Shown here: positions 9,417 to 16,405 of the stretch, piece after piece
Layout of the letters: every line of letters starts with the position of its first letter
Numbering within the stretch: position 1 is the first letter of the stretch
Assembly (NCBI RefSeq): GCF_016863195.1
Contig: NZ_BOOK01000014.1
Coordinates: forward strand, 62,001 to 126,000
Direction of reading: 5' to 3'
DNA length: 64,000 nucleotides
DNA from: Paraplanobispora takensis
Lineage (GTDB): Bacteria; Actinomycetota; Actinomycetes; Streptosporangiales; Streptosporangiaceae
Notes under the pieces: generated by a model
Database searches by the model: none
The model's input: only the letters and a program-made list of their open reading frames with translations
What the model was told of the DNA's origin: nothing
Position numbers and translations under genes: made by a program

Positions 9417-9634
9417 GACGCAACGTCCCCTGATCGATGGAGTACGGCCAGCGCCTCGCGGGCGTGCACCAGGACGGTGTCGCCGACCCGGGCCTCGACC
9501 AGGGCGACGCTCACCTCCTCCCGGCCGCCGCCGGCGTCGACCAGGGCGAGGTCGTCGTCGAGCAACCGCACGACGACGACGGGGACCGCCGTGTCGGAGC
9601 AGGTGATGCAGGTCTCGCCGGAGCAGTCGCTCAT
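9413..9634 (-). CDS. HypC/HupF-like small protein with variant Cys N-terminus
   Basis: 73 residues. The body (VPVVVVRLLDDDLALVDAGG ... VGDTVLVHAREALAVL) is a HypC-like beta barrel, but instead of Met-Cys2 the N-terminus reads MSDCSGETCITCSD, with Cys4, Cys9 and Cys12. It lacks the C-terminal helix of real HypC. The canonical HypC is encoded in the same operon at 6494-6766, so this is a specialised second copy, perhaps carrying a different metal unit or serving the SIS proteins. It is coupled on both sides by ATGA overlaps with the two SIS genes, suggesting that the three products act together. Confidence 0.82.
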   Translation of the reverse strand: MSDCSGETCITCSDTAVPVVVVRLLDDDLALVDAGGGREEVSVALVEARVGDTVLVHAREALAVLHRSGDVAS

Positions 9635-10218
9635 CGCAGGGCTCCCGGGCGCTCGAGGAAGACGTGCACCAGCTCCCACAGCACGTGGTAGACGGTCACG
9701 TGGACCTCCTTGACCACGCGGGGGTCGTCGGAGGCGGCCAGCAGCAGGTGGTCGGCCGACCCCGAGGCGGCGATGGCGCCGCCGTCGCCGCCGGCCAGCG
9801 CGACGCGTAACAGGCCGACGTCGCCCGCCTGTTTCAGCCCGCGCAGGACGTTCTCGCACCGGCCGTCGGTGGAGATCGCGAGCGCGATGTCCACCGGCTC
9901 GGCCAGGTGGCGGATCTGGTGGGCGAAGGCGTCGGTCAGCCCGGTACCGGTGAGCGTGGCCACGTCGGAGGCCAGCGAGATCGCCGGCAGCGCGCGCTTG
10001 CCGACGATCACCGGGTGGACGAACTCGACCGCCACGTGCTGGGCGTCGGTGCTGGCCGTACCGCTGCCGAAGGCGAGCAGCTTGCCGCCGCGCTGGAAAC
10101 GGGCGGCCATCGCCTGGCAGGCGCGGGCCACGTCGGCCGCCTGCCCGGCGAGGTCCTCCAGCGGTGCGGCCCGGCGCCGTGCCAGCTCGGTGACGGTGAC
10201 GCGGTGCGATGGTGACAT
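9631..10218 (-). CDS. SIS-domain protein, GmhA-like, phosphate site altered (SIS-2)
   Basis: 195 residues from ATG 10218, which has GGAAGG eight bases upstream; a GTG at 10227 is an alternative. It has the GmhA-like fold: FGSGTASTDAQHVAVEFV keeps the catalytic Glu (Glu65 in this protein, aligned with Glu65 of E. coli GmhA), and KEVHVTVYHVLWE keeps His178. However, the STSGNS phosphate loop has become STDGRC (116-121) and the conserved Gln is Lys170. It is thus the mirror image of SIS-1, which keeps the loop and loses the Glu. First gene after the XRE regulator, coupled downstream to the HypC-like gene. Confidence 0.87.
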   Translation of the reverse strand: MSPSHRVTVTELARRRAAPLEDLAGQAADVARACQAMAARFQRGGKLLAFGSGTASTDAQHVAVEFVHPVIVGKRALPAISLASDVATLTGTGLTDAFAHQIRHLAEPVDIALAISTDGRCENVLRGLKQAGDVGLLRVALAGGDGGAIAASGSADHLLLAASDDPRVVKEVHVTVYHVLWELVHVFLERPGALR

Positions 10219-10237
10219 GAGTGTCACCTTCCATTCC

Positions 10238-10615
10238 TCAGCGTGTCCGCGCCTCGCTCGATACGGCGAAGCCGGCGGGCGTGGGACCGAGGATCCCCGC
10301 CCCGTTCACCGGGAGCGGCGGCTGGTCGGCGGGCGTGGCGGGATCGGGCTGCCACGCCGACGGATCGTGGGTGAGTCCCAGTAGATAGGTGACGGTGCAG
10401 CCGAGGACGTCGGCGAGCTCCGGCAGCAGGCCGAGATCCAGCCCGTGGCCGTGCTCCATGGCGCTCAGCGTCCGGTTGGTGGTCGGATTGCCGCGTCGCT
10501 GCAGACGCACGGCGACCTCGTGCTGGGTGAGCCCCAGTGCGAGCCGCCTACCGCGCAGGCGCTGCGCGCACATCCAATGGCGTTCTCGGACCGGGTCTGG
10601 TCGGTGTGAGTTCAT
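10238..10615 (-). CDS. XRE-family HTH regulator, first gene of hydrogenase maturation operon
   Basis: 125 residues. The N-terminal helix-turn-helix (about 16-75) reads RLRGRRLALGLTQHEVAVRL... and ends ELADVLGCTVTYLLGLT, a clear XRE/Cro-C1 domain. The C-terminal 45 residues are Pro-rich and featureless, with no sensor domain. ATG 10615 is preceded by GAGGTGTCGGG; a TTG 20 codons upstream is less likely because it lies inside the proposed promoter. Its stop is about 20 bp from the SIS-2 start, so it is cotranscribed and is a good candidate for controlling both halves of the hydrogenase island. Confidence 0.85.
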   Translation of the reverse strand: MNSHRPDPVRERHWMCAQRLRGRRLALGLTQHEVAVRLQRRGNPTTNRTLSAMEHGHGLDLGLLPELADVLGCTVTYLLGLTHDPSAWQPDPATPADQPPLPVNGAGILGPTPAGFAVSSEARTR

Positions 10616-10642
10616 CCCGACACCTCTGTCCGTGGGAGAAGC

Positions 10643-10675
10643 CACAAGTGTCCACCCGGTTACGGACGGCGTCAA
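10643..10675 (-). promoter_or_regulatory. Proposed promoter of the XRE-SIS-hyp operon with GACACTTGTG element
   Basis: Read on the minus strand: TTGACG (10675-10670), 17-bp spacer, GACACT (10652-10647), then the XRE start codon 31 bp past the -10. The -10 overlaps the 10-mer GACACTTGTG (10652-10643), which recurs in the same orientation relative to transcription upstream of hhySL at 11996-12005. Confidence 0.5.
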
Positions 10676-10856
10676 TCGGAGATGAGAGGAAGTTGGCGCC
10701 CAGGTCAGGGGATCAAGGGCAACCGATCACGTATGGGGAGAAGACCGCCGCGAGGCCGAGAAATCGGGCTTTCCGCAGGCTTCCCGGGCGATTCCGGGGC
10801 CGGGAAACCGGGCTTCCCGGAGGCCTTCGCGGGCGGTGGTTCCGGGGGCCCCGTCC

Positions 10857-11393
10857 TCAGGGGGCCGACAGGTCGAGCTCGGCCTCCACCTCGACGGCGT
10901 CGGCCAGTTTGAGCGCGCCGAAGAACGCCGAGTACGGCTTGATGCCGTACTCGGACTGCACGACCCTGCCGGTCGCGCGGTAACGGCCGCCGCCCAGGTG
11001 GGCGACCTCCAGGCGGAGCGGGCGCTCGCGGCCCAGCAGCGCGAGCGTCCCGGTGACGGTTGCGCCGCCGTCGCCGCCGGGGGAGACCTCGGCGGAGGTG
11101 AACCTCGCCTCCGGCCGCCGGTCGGAGCCCAGCAGCCGGCGGGCCGTCGCGGCGATCTCCTGCTTCTCGCGCTCGGTCAGCGGCTTGACCCCGCCGCTGC
11201 CCGCCACGACCCGCAGCGAGCCGGTGTCGGCGGTGACGGTGACCGAGCTCGCCGCCGGGTCCTCGGCCACGACGGCCTCCCCGGACCAGCGGGTCACCTC
11301 GATGGTCAGGTCGTGACCGGCCTGGGCGGCCAGGCCCTGCCGGGAGGTGCGCAGGATCAGCGTGCCGCGGGCGGGACCGACCGATATCGCCAT
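10857..11393 (-). CDS. YceI-family protein
   Basis: 178 residues. YceI proteins are lipocalin-like beta barrels that bind isoprenoid or other amphiphilic ligands; their exact role is usually unknown. The family pattern is visible: GTLILRTSRQGLAAQAGHDLTIEV near the start, SVTVTADTGSLRVV, a middle region with ARRLLGSDRRPEARFTS, and the closing GALKLADAVEVEAEL strand. There is no signal peptide, so the protein is probably cytoplasmic. ATG 11393 was chosen because the fold begins directly after it. It sits between the two halves of the hydrogenase island on the minus strand, downstream of the HTH gene at 11444-11989. No direct link to hydrogenase is shown. Confidence 0.85.
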   Translation of the reverse strand: MAISVGPARGTLILRTSRQGLAAQAGHDLTIEVTRWSGEAVVAEDPAASSVTVTADTGSLRVVAGSGGVKPLTEREKQEIAATARRLLGSDRRPEARFTSAEVSPGGDGGATVTGTLALLGRERPLRLEVAHLGGGRYRATGRVVQSEYGIKPYSAFFGALKLADAVEVEAELDLSAP

Positions 11394-11443
11394 ACCGGCA
11401 CCGTACGGAACGGAGTTCCGGGAGGGAAGGACCAGGCCGGACC

Positions 11444-11989
11444 TCAGGGCAGGGGGATGTCGCCGAAGCGTTCCCGGATGCGGCGCAGGTCGCGCAGGCG
11501 CGGCTCGGTCTCCCCGCCGAGCCACCGGCTCACGGTCCTGACCGACACGCCGAGCTGGCGGGCCGCGGCCTCCTGGGTGAGACCCTCCCTGCGCAGGGTG
11601 TCGGACATCCATTCGGCGAACGTGCGCGGCGCGGAGCCGGACGGCGAGGGGACCGCCACCGGGCCGGGCCGCTCGCCGTCCGAATGCAGCACGTCCACCT
11701 CGACGTCCTCCGGGAAAATGCGAATTGATATCTGAATCGTTCCCTCGGGACCGGCCGCGTGGAGCAGCGCGCGGAATACCCGCTGGGTGAGAGCGCGATT
11801 CTCGTTTTCGGGAAGCGAAGAATCGGCGAGCCCACGACGGACGAATTCCTGGATTTCCGGAATCGAGGACGGACGGGCCGGGAAAATTCTGGACAGCACG
11901 ACGACCGGGAGTACCTCGATCGGGTTCTCCAGCGGCATGTCCGGAGGGTCGATCACCCGATCAGAGTACTCCTCACATAGGCGATCCAT
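11444..11989 (-). CDS. HTH-domain regulator divergent from hydrogenase structural genes
   Basis: 181 residues. The last 55 residues carry a clear helix-turn-helix (SDTLRREGLTQEAAARQLGVSVRTVSRWLGGETEP). The first 110 residues are an unrecognised domain containing IPEIQEFVRRGL, an AALLHAAGP-like helix and an IRIFPEDVEVDVLH strand, which may sense a ligand or contact a partner. Its coding sequence is noticeably lower in GC than its neighbours in the first half (11700-11990), a sign of different origin or of regulatory constraint. ATG 11989 lies 112 bp from hhyS and only 7 bp from the GACACTTGTG element, so it is a strong candidate for the local regulator of H2 oxidation. Confidence 0.8.
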   Translation of the reverse strand: MDRLCEEYSDRVIDPPDMPLENPIEVLPVVVLSRIFPARPSSIPEIQEFVRRGLADSSLPENENRALTQRVFRALLHAAGPEGTIQISIRIFPEDVEVDVLHSDGERPGPVAVPSPSGSAPRTFAEWMSDTLRREGLTQEAAARQLGVSVRTVSRWLGGETEPRLRDLRRIRERFGDIPLP

Positions 11990-11995
11990 TCATCT

Positions 11996-12007
11996 GACAC
12001 TTGTGTC
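11996..12007. promoter_or_regulatory. GACACTTGTGTC element upstream of hhyS
   Basis: GACAC-TT-GTGTC is a short palindrome 95 bp upstream of hhyS and directly before the divergent HTH gene. The first ten bases are identical to the element in the promoter of the maturation operon (10643-10652). The rest of the 11990-12100 region is AT-richer than its surroundings, as expected for a promoter. Confidence 0.5.
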
Positions 12008-12100
12008 CGGCTGTTATTGCAATATGCTTGCCGCCGTCGCCGTACGGATTTAACGTTCTCCCGTGGCCGACGAAATTAATTTCCCGCGAGGAGGTCACCG

Positions 12101-13144
12101 ATGGCGGACGCCGATACCGATCAGGTGATCCACATTCTCTGGATGAACGGCGGCCTCGGCTGTGACGGGGACTCCGTGGCGCTGACCGCGGCCACCCAGC
12201 CGAGCATCGAGGAGATCGCGCTGGGCGCCCTCCCCGGGCTGCCGAGGATCGCGATGCACTGGCCGCTGATCGACTTCGAGTGCGGGCCCGAGCAGGGCGC
12301 CGACACCTTCATCGAGTGGTGGCACAAGGCCGACCGCGGGGAACTGGAACCGTTCGTCCTGGTGGTCGAGGGGTCCGTCCCCAACGAGGCCATCAAGTCC
12401 GAGGGCTACTGGTGCGGGTTCGGCAACAATCCGGCCACCGGCCAGCCGATGACCACCAGCGAGTGGCTCGACCGCCTGGCGCCCAAGGCCCTGGCGGTCC
12501 TGGCGGTCGGCACCTGCGCCACCTACGGCGGCATCCACGCGATGGCCGGCAACCCCACCGGCGCCATGGGCGTGCCCGACTATCTGGGCTGGGAGTGGCG
12601 CTCCAAGGCCGGCATCCCGATCGTGTGCGTGCCGGGCTGCCCGATCCACCCCGACAACCTGTCCGAGACGATCCTGTACCTGCTGTACCAGGCCGCCGGG
12701 CAGGCGCCGATGATCCCCCTGGACGAGGCGCTGCGGCCCACCTGGCTGTTCGGCGCCACCGTGCACGAGGGCTGCGACCGGGCCGGCTACTACGAGCAGG
12801 GCGAGTTCGCCAAGGAGTACGACTCGCCCAAGTGCCTGGTCAAGCTGGGCTGCTGGGGACCGGTGGTCAAGTGCAACGTGCCCAAGCGCGGCTGGATCAA
12901 CGGCGTCGGCGGGTGCCCCAACGTCGGCGGCATCTGCATCGCCTGCACCATGCCCGGCTTCCCGGACAAGTTCATGCCGTTCATGGACGAGCCGCCCGGG
13001 GCCAACGTCTCGACCGTGGCCAGCACGATGTACGGCACGGTCATCCGCGCGCTCCGCGGCGTCACCATGCGGACCGTGGACGAGGAGCCCAAATGGCGCC
13101 GCAAGGGCGACGACCTTCTGAGCGGCTACAAGAGCACGTGGTGA
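12101..13144 (+). CDS. hhyS: Group 1h [NiFe]-hydrogenase small subunit
   Basis: 347 residues. The small subunit carries the Fe-S chain that takes electrons from the NiFe site. The proximal-cluster motif is GLGCDGDSVAL, where Asp24 replaces the usual second Cys of CxxC. This 3Cys-1Asp coordination is a hallmark of the oxygen-insensitive actinobacterial type. Further cluster ligands are visible in GTCATYGG, VPGCPIHP, HEGCDRAGYY, PKCLVKLGCWG, VKCNVPKRGW and CPNVGGICIACTMPGFPDKF. No Tat signal or C-terminal anchor is present, so the enzyme is cytoplasmic-facing. GAGGAGGT precedes ATG 12101. First gene of the structural operon, 4 bp before hhyL. Confidence 0.96.
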   Translation: MADADTDQVIHILWMNGGLGCDGDSVALTAATQPSIEEIALGALPGLPRIAMHWPLIDFECGPEQGADTFIEWWHKADRGELEPFVLVVEGSVPNEAIKSEGYWCGFGNNPATGQPMTTSEWLDRLAPKALAVLAVGTCATYGGIHAMAGNPTGAMGVPDYLGWEWRSKAGIPIVCVPGCPIHPDNLSETILYLLYQAAGQAPMIPLDEALRPTWLFGATVHEGCDRAGYYEQGEFAKEYDSPKCLVKLGCWGPVVKCNVPKRGWINGVGGCPNVGGICIACTMPGFPDKFMPFMDEPPGANVSTVASTMYGTVIRALRGVTMRTVDEEPKWRRKGDDLLSGYKSTW

Positions 13145-13148
13145 GACC

Positions 13149-14918
13149 ATGACGACTTCGAAGGACGACGGCGACCTGGTCGAGATGTCCTGGGACCCCA
13201 TCACCAGGATCGTGGGCAGCCTCGGCATCTACACGAAGATCGACTTCGCCCAGAAGCAGGTCGTCGAGTGTCACAGCACCTCGTCGATCTTCCGCGGCTA
13301 CAGCATCTTCATGAAGGGCAAGGACCCCCGCGACGCCCACTTCATCACCAGCCGGATCTGCGGGATCTGCGGCGACAACCACGCCACCTGCTCGGTCTAC
13401 GCGCAGAACATGGCCTACGGCGTGCGCCCCCCGCACCTCGGCGAGTGGATCCTCAACCTGGGCGAGGCCGCCGAGTACATGTTCGACCACAACATCTTCC
13501 AGGAGAACCTGGTCGGGGTCGACTACTGCGAGCGGATGGTCGCCGAGACCAACCCCGGCGTGCTGGAGCTGGCCAACCGGACCGAGTCGCCGCACGCCTC
13601 CGCGCACGGCTACCGGACCATCGGCGACATCATGCGCTCGCTCAACCCGCTGGAGGGCGAGTTCTACCGGGAGGCGCTGCAGGTCAGCCGCTACACCAGG
13701 GAGATGTTCTGCCTGATGGAGGGCAGGCACGTCCACCCCTCGACGCTCTACCCCGGAGGGGTGGGGACCGTCGCCACGGTGCAGCTGTTCACCGACTACC
13801 TGACCCGGCTCATGCGCTACGTGGAGTTCATGAAGAAGGTCGTGCCCATGCACGACGACCTGTTCGACTTCTTCTACGAGGCCCTGCCCGGCTACGAGAA
13901 CGTCGGCCGGCGGCGGGTCCTGCTGGGCTGCTGGGGAAGCCTGAACGACCCCGCGCACTGCGACTTCACCTACGAGAACATGAACGCCTGGGGCCGCAAG
14001 ATGTTCGTCACGCCGGGCGTCGTGGTGGACGGCAAGCTGCTGACCACCAGCCTGGTCGACATCAACCTGGGCATCCGCATCCTTCTGGGCCACTCGTTCT
14101 ACGAGGACTGGGAGGACCAGGAGATGTTCGTCACCCGCGACCCGCTGGGCAACCCGGTGGACCGCCGGCACCCGTGGAACCAGCACACCATCCCCCGGCC
14201 GGCCAAGCGCGACTTCGACGACAAGTACTCCTGGACCATGTCGCCGCGCTGGTTCGACGGCACCGACCACCTGGCGCTGGACACCGGGGGCGGGCCGCTG
14301 GCCCGGCTGTGGTCGACCGCCCTGGCCGGGCTCGTGCAGACCGACTACATCAGGGCCACCGGCAACAGCGTGCAGATCGTCCTGCCGCGCACCGTGGCCA
14401 GGCCGGAGACGGCCTTCGAGTGGAAGATCCCCCGGTGGAGCAACGCCCTGGAGCGCAACCGGGCCCGCACCTACTTCCAGGCCTACGCCGCCGCGCTCGC
14501 GCTGACCTTCTGCCAGAAGGCGCTGTCGGAGATCCGCGGCGGCAACACCAGGACGTGGGAGCCGTTCACGGTGCCCGACGACGCGGTCAGCTGCGGGTTC
14601 ACCGAGGCGGTACGCGGAGTGCTGTCCCACCACATGGTCATCAGGGACGGGCGGATCGCCAACTACCACCCCTACCCGCCGACCCCGTGGAACGGCAGCG
14701 TCCGCGACAGCTTCGGCACCCCCGGCCCCTACGAGGACGCCGTCCAGAACACCCCGATCTTCGAGGAGAACCCGCCGGAGAACTTCAAGGGCATCGACAT
14801 CATGCGGGCGGTGCGCAGCTTCGACCCCTGCCTGCCCTGCGGCGTGCACATGTCGCTGGGCACCGGCAAGGTGCTGCGCAAACTGCACACCCCCCACGCC
14901 TTCAACGCCGAGTACTGA
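13149..14918 (+). CDS. hhyL: Group 1h [NiFe]-hydrogenase large subunit
   Basis: 589 residues. It holds the NiFe(CN)2CO site that splits H2. The L1 motif is RICGICGDNH (Cys71, Cys74, His78) and the L2 motif is DPCLPCGVH (ending His567), providing the four metal Cys. The 22 residues after His567 form the tail expected to be cut off by the protease encoded at 6739-7260. The closest family is the high-affinity actinobacterial enzyme used to live on atmospheric H2 in starvation or sporulation. The stop overlaps the nifU-like start (TGATG), so partner levels are coupled. Confidence 0.97.
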   Translation: MTTSKDDGDLVEMSWDPITRIVGSLGIYTKIDFAQKQVVECHSTSSIFRGYSIFMKGKDPRDAHFITSRICGICGDNHATCSVYAQNMAYGVRPPHLGEWILNLGEAAEYMFDHNIFQENLVGVDYCERMVAETNPGVLELANRTESPHASAHGYRTIGDIMRSLNPLEGEFYREALQVSRYTREMFCLMEGRHVHPSTLYPGGVGTVATVQLFTDYLTRLMRYVEFMKKVVPMHDDLFDFFYEALPGYENVGRRRVLLGCWGSLNDPAHCDFTYENMNAWGRKMFVTPGVVVDGKLLTTSLVDINLGIRILLGHSFYEDWEDQEMFVTRDPLGNPVDRRHPWNQHTIPRPAKRDFDDKYSWTMSPRWFDGTDHLALDTGGGPLARLWSTALAGLVQTDYIRATGNSVQIVLPRTVARPETAFEWKIPRWSNALERNRARTYFQAYAAALALTFCQKALSEIRGGNTRTWEPFTVPDDAVSCGFTEAVRGVLSHHMVIRDGRIANYHPYPPTPWNGSVRDSFGTPGPYEDAVQNTPIFEENPPENFKGIDIMRAVRSFDPCLPCGVHMSLGTGKVLRKLHTPHAFNAEY

Positions 14919-15781
14919 TGACCGGCGATCCCCGGGCGGTGGGCGACCGCATCGAGCAGCTCCTGACCGGCCTGCGCGCCGGACGCGACAGGCAGGCCGC
15001 TGAGGAGCTGGTCGGCCTGCTGGTCGGGATGTACGGCGAGGGCCTGAAACGGATCGTCACCCTGCTCGGCGGGCACGACCCGGTCCTGGTGTCCCGGCTG
15101 GCCGAGGACGACCTGGTGGGCAGCCTGCTGCTCCTGCACGACCTGCACCCGCTGGACGTGGACTCCCGGATCCAGCGGGCGCTGGACCGGGTGCGCCCCT
15201 ACCTGGGGTCGCACGCCGGCGGGGTGCAGTACCTCGGCGTCGACGAACAGGGCGTCGCCCGGCTCAGGCTGGAGGGCACCTGCGACGGCTGCCCGTCCTC
15301 GACGCTCACCGTGAAGACGGCCATCGAGGGGGCGGTCCTGGACGCCGCACCGGAGGTCACCGGGATCGAGGTCGCCGGCATGTCGGAGCCGCGGCCGGTC
15401 GAGCTGCTGCAGATCGGAACGCGTCCACCGGACGGATGGGGTGGCGACACCGGCGAGGGGGGCCCCATCCGCACGGGCTGGACCGCGCTTCCGGATCTGG
15501 GGCCGCCGACCGGCCGCCCGGTGAGGGTGACGGCGGGCGATGTGACGATCATGGTGTGCTCGGTGCGCGGCACGCTGTACGCCTACCGGGACGCCTGCCC
15601 CGCCTGCGGTTCCACGCTGTCGGACGGGATGCTCAACGGACACGTGCTGGCCTGCCCCGCCTGCGACGCGCATTACAACGTCCGGGTGGCCGGGCGCGGG
15701 ATGGAGGACCCCGCCCGCCACCTGGATCCGGTGCCGCTGCTGTCCGACAGTCACGGCGTACGTGTGGCGGTGCCGTCGTGA
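14918..15781 (+). CDS. NifU C-terminal domain fused to Rieske-like domain with four Cys ligands
   Basis: 287 residues. Residues 1-85 are helical and unrecognised; 90-155 form a NifU C-terminal Fe-S scaffold (GTCDGCPSST, Cys122/Cys125). About 195-285 form a Rieske-like beta domain where the usual CxH...CxxH ligands are replaced by C227-PA-C230 and C246-PA-C249. The fold is still recognisable (VCSVRGTLYAYRDACPACG ... LACPACDAHYNV). With four Cys the centre could be a rubredoxin-type Fe, a [2Fe-2S] or a zinc site. Position directly after hhyL suggests a role in cluster delivery or as electron acceptor of the hydrogenase. The GTGA overlap couples it to the next gene. Confidence 0.88.
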   Translation: MTGDPRAVGDRIEQLLTGLRAGRDRQAAEELVGLLVGMYGEGLKRIVTLLGGHDPVLVSRLAEDDLVGSLLLLHDLHPLDVDSRIQRALDRVRPYLGSHAGGVQYLGVDEQGVARLRLEGTCDGCPSSTLTVKTAIEGAVLDAAPEVTGIEVAGMSEPRPVELLQIGTRPPDGWGGDTGEGGPIRTGWTALPDLGPPTGRPVRVTAGDVTIMVCSVRGTLYAYRDACPACGSTLSDGMLNGHVLACPACDAHYNVRVAGRGMEDPARHLDPVPLLSDSHGVRVAVPS

Positions 15782-16404
15782 CGGGCGGCGGCGAGGGGCT
15801 GCGCCGGTTCGTCGGCGCGCGTCCCACGCCGCCGGTGCCCACGGACAAATGTGACATGTGCGGAATCCCCGTCGGCGTCGACCACGGCCACGTGGTCGAC
15901 GTGGACAACCGCGCGCTGATGTGCGTGTGCCGGGCCTGCTTCATGTTGTTCACCTGGGAGGAGGGCGTCGGCCGCTACCGGGCGGTGCCCGGGCGCTATC
16001 TCCACGACCCGCGGCGGCCGCTGGCCTCAGCGGACTGGCGGCGGCTGGGGATCCCGGTCGGCTCGGCCTTCTTCCTGCGCGGTGAGTCAGGGGTCACCGC
16101 CTTCTACCCGAGCCCGGCCGGGGCGACCGAGTGCCTGCTGGACCTTCGGGCCTGGGCCGAGCTGACCGAGCAGCATCCGCTGCTGAAGGCGGCGATGCCC
16201 GAGGTGGAGGCCGTGCTCATCCGCGAGACCCCCGGCGGGGTCGAGTGCTACCTGGTCCCGATCGACGCCTGCTACCGGCTGGCCGGCACCGTACGGATGT
16301 ACTGGAAGGGGTTCGACGGCGGTCAGGAGGCGCACGAGCGGATCGAGGAGTTCTTCGCCGACGTGCGCTCCAGGTCCCGGCCCTTCGACCCGCCGGAGGG
16401 ATGA
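15778..16404 (+). CDS. DUF5947-type hydrogenase-associated protein
   Basis: 208 residues. The protein begins with a cysteine knuckle CDMCG (Cys25/Cys28), then CVCRAC (Cys49, Cys51, Cys54), able to bind Zn or an Fe-S cluster. The rest is an alpha/beta domain with FYPSPAGATECLLDL and a YWKGFDGGQEAHERIEEFF end. I recall this family as DUF5947, found with group 1h hydrogenases; its biochemical role is unknown. The GTG start at 15778 overlaps the upstream stop by four bases; no in-frame ATG exists before the Cys motif. Confidence 0.85.
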   Translation: MTGGGEGLRRFVGARPTPPVPTDKCDMCGIPVGVDHGHVVDVDNRALMCVCRACFMLFTWEEGVGRYRAVPGRYLHDPRRPLASADWRRLGIPVGSAFFLRGESGVTAFYPSPAGATECLLDLRAWAELTEQHPLLKAAMPEVEAVLIRETPGGVECYLVPIDACYRLAGTVRMYWKGFDGGQEAHERIEEFFADVRSRSRPFDPPEG

Positions 16405-16405
16405 C

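Noticed and set aside
10682-10912. Plus-strand 76-codon frame between the XRE gene and the YceI gene
   Set aside because: Overlaps the YceI 3' end, low-complexity Gly/Arg/Pro product, no ribosome site. The 10676-10856 stretch instead holds GC-rich short inverted repeats (e.g. CGGGAA...TTCCCG) and no clear gene.
13062-14897. 611-codon minus-strand frame opposite hhyL
   Set aside because: Antisense shadow of a gene with all catalytic motifs.
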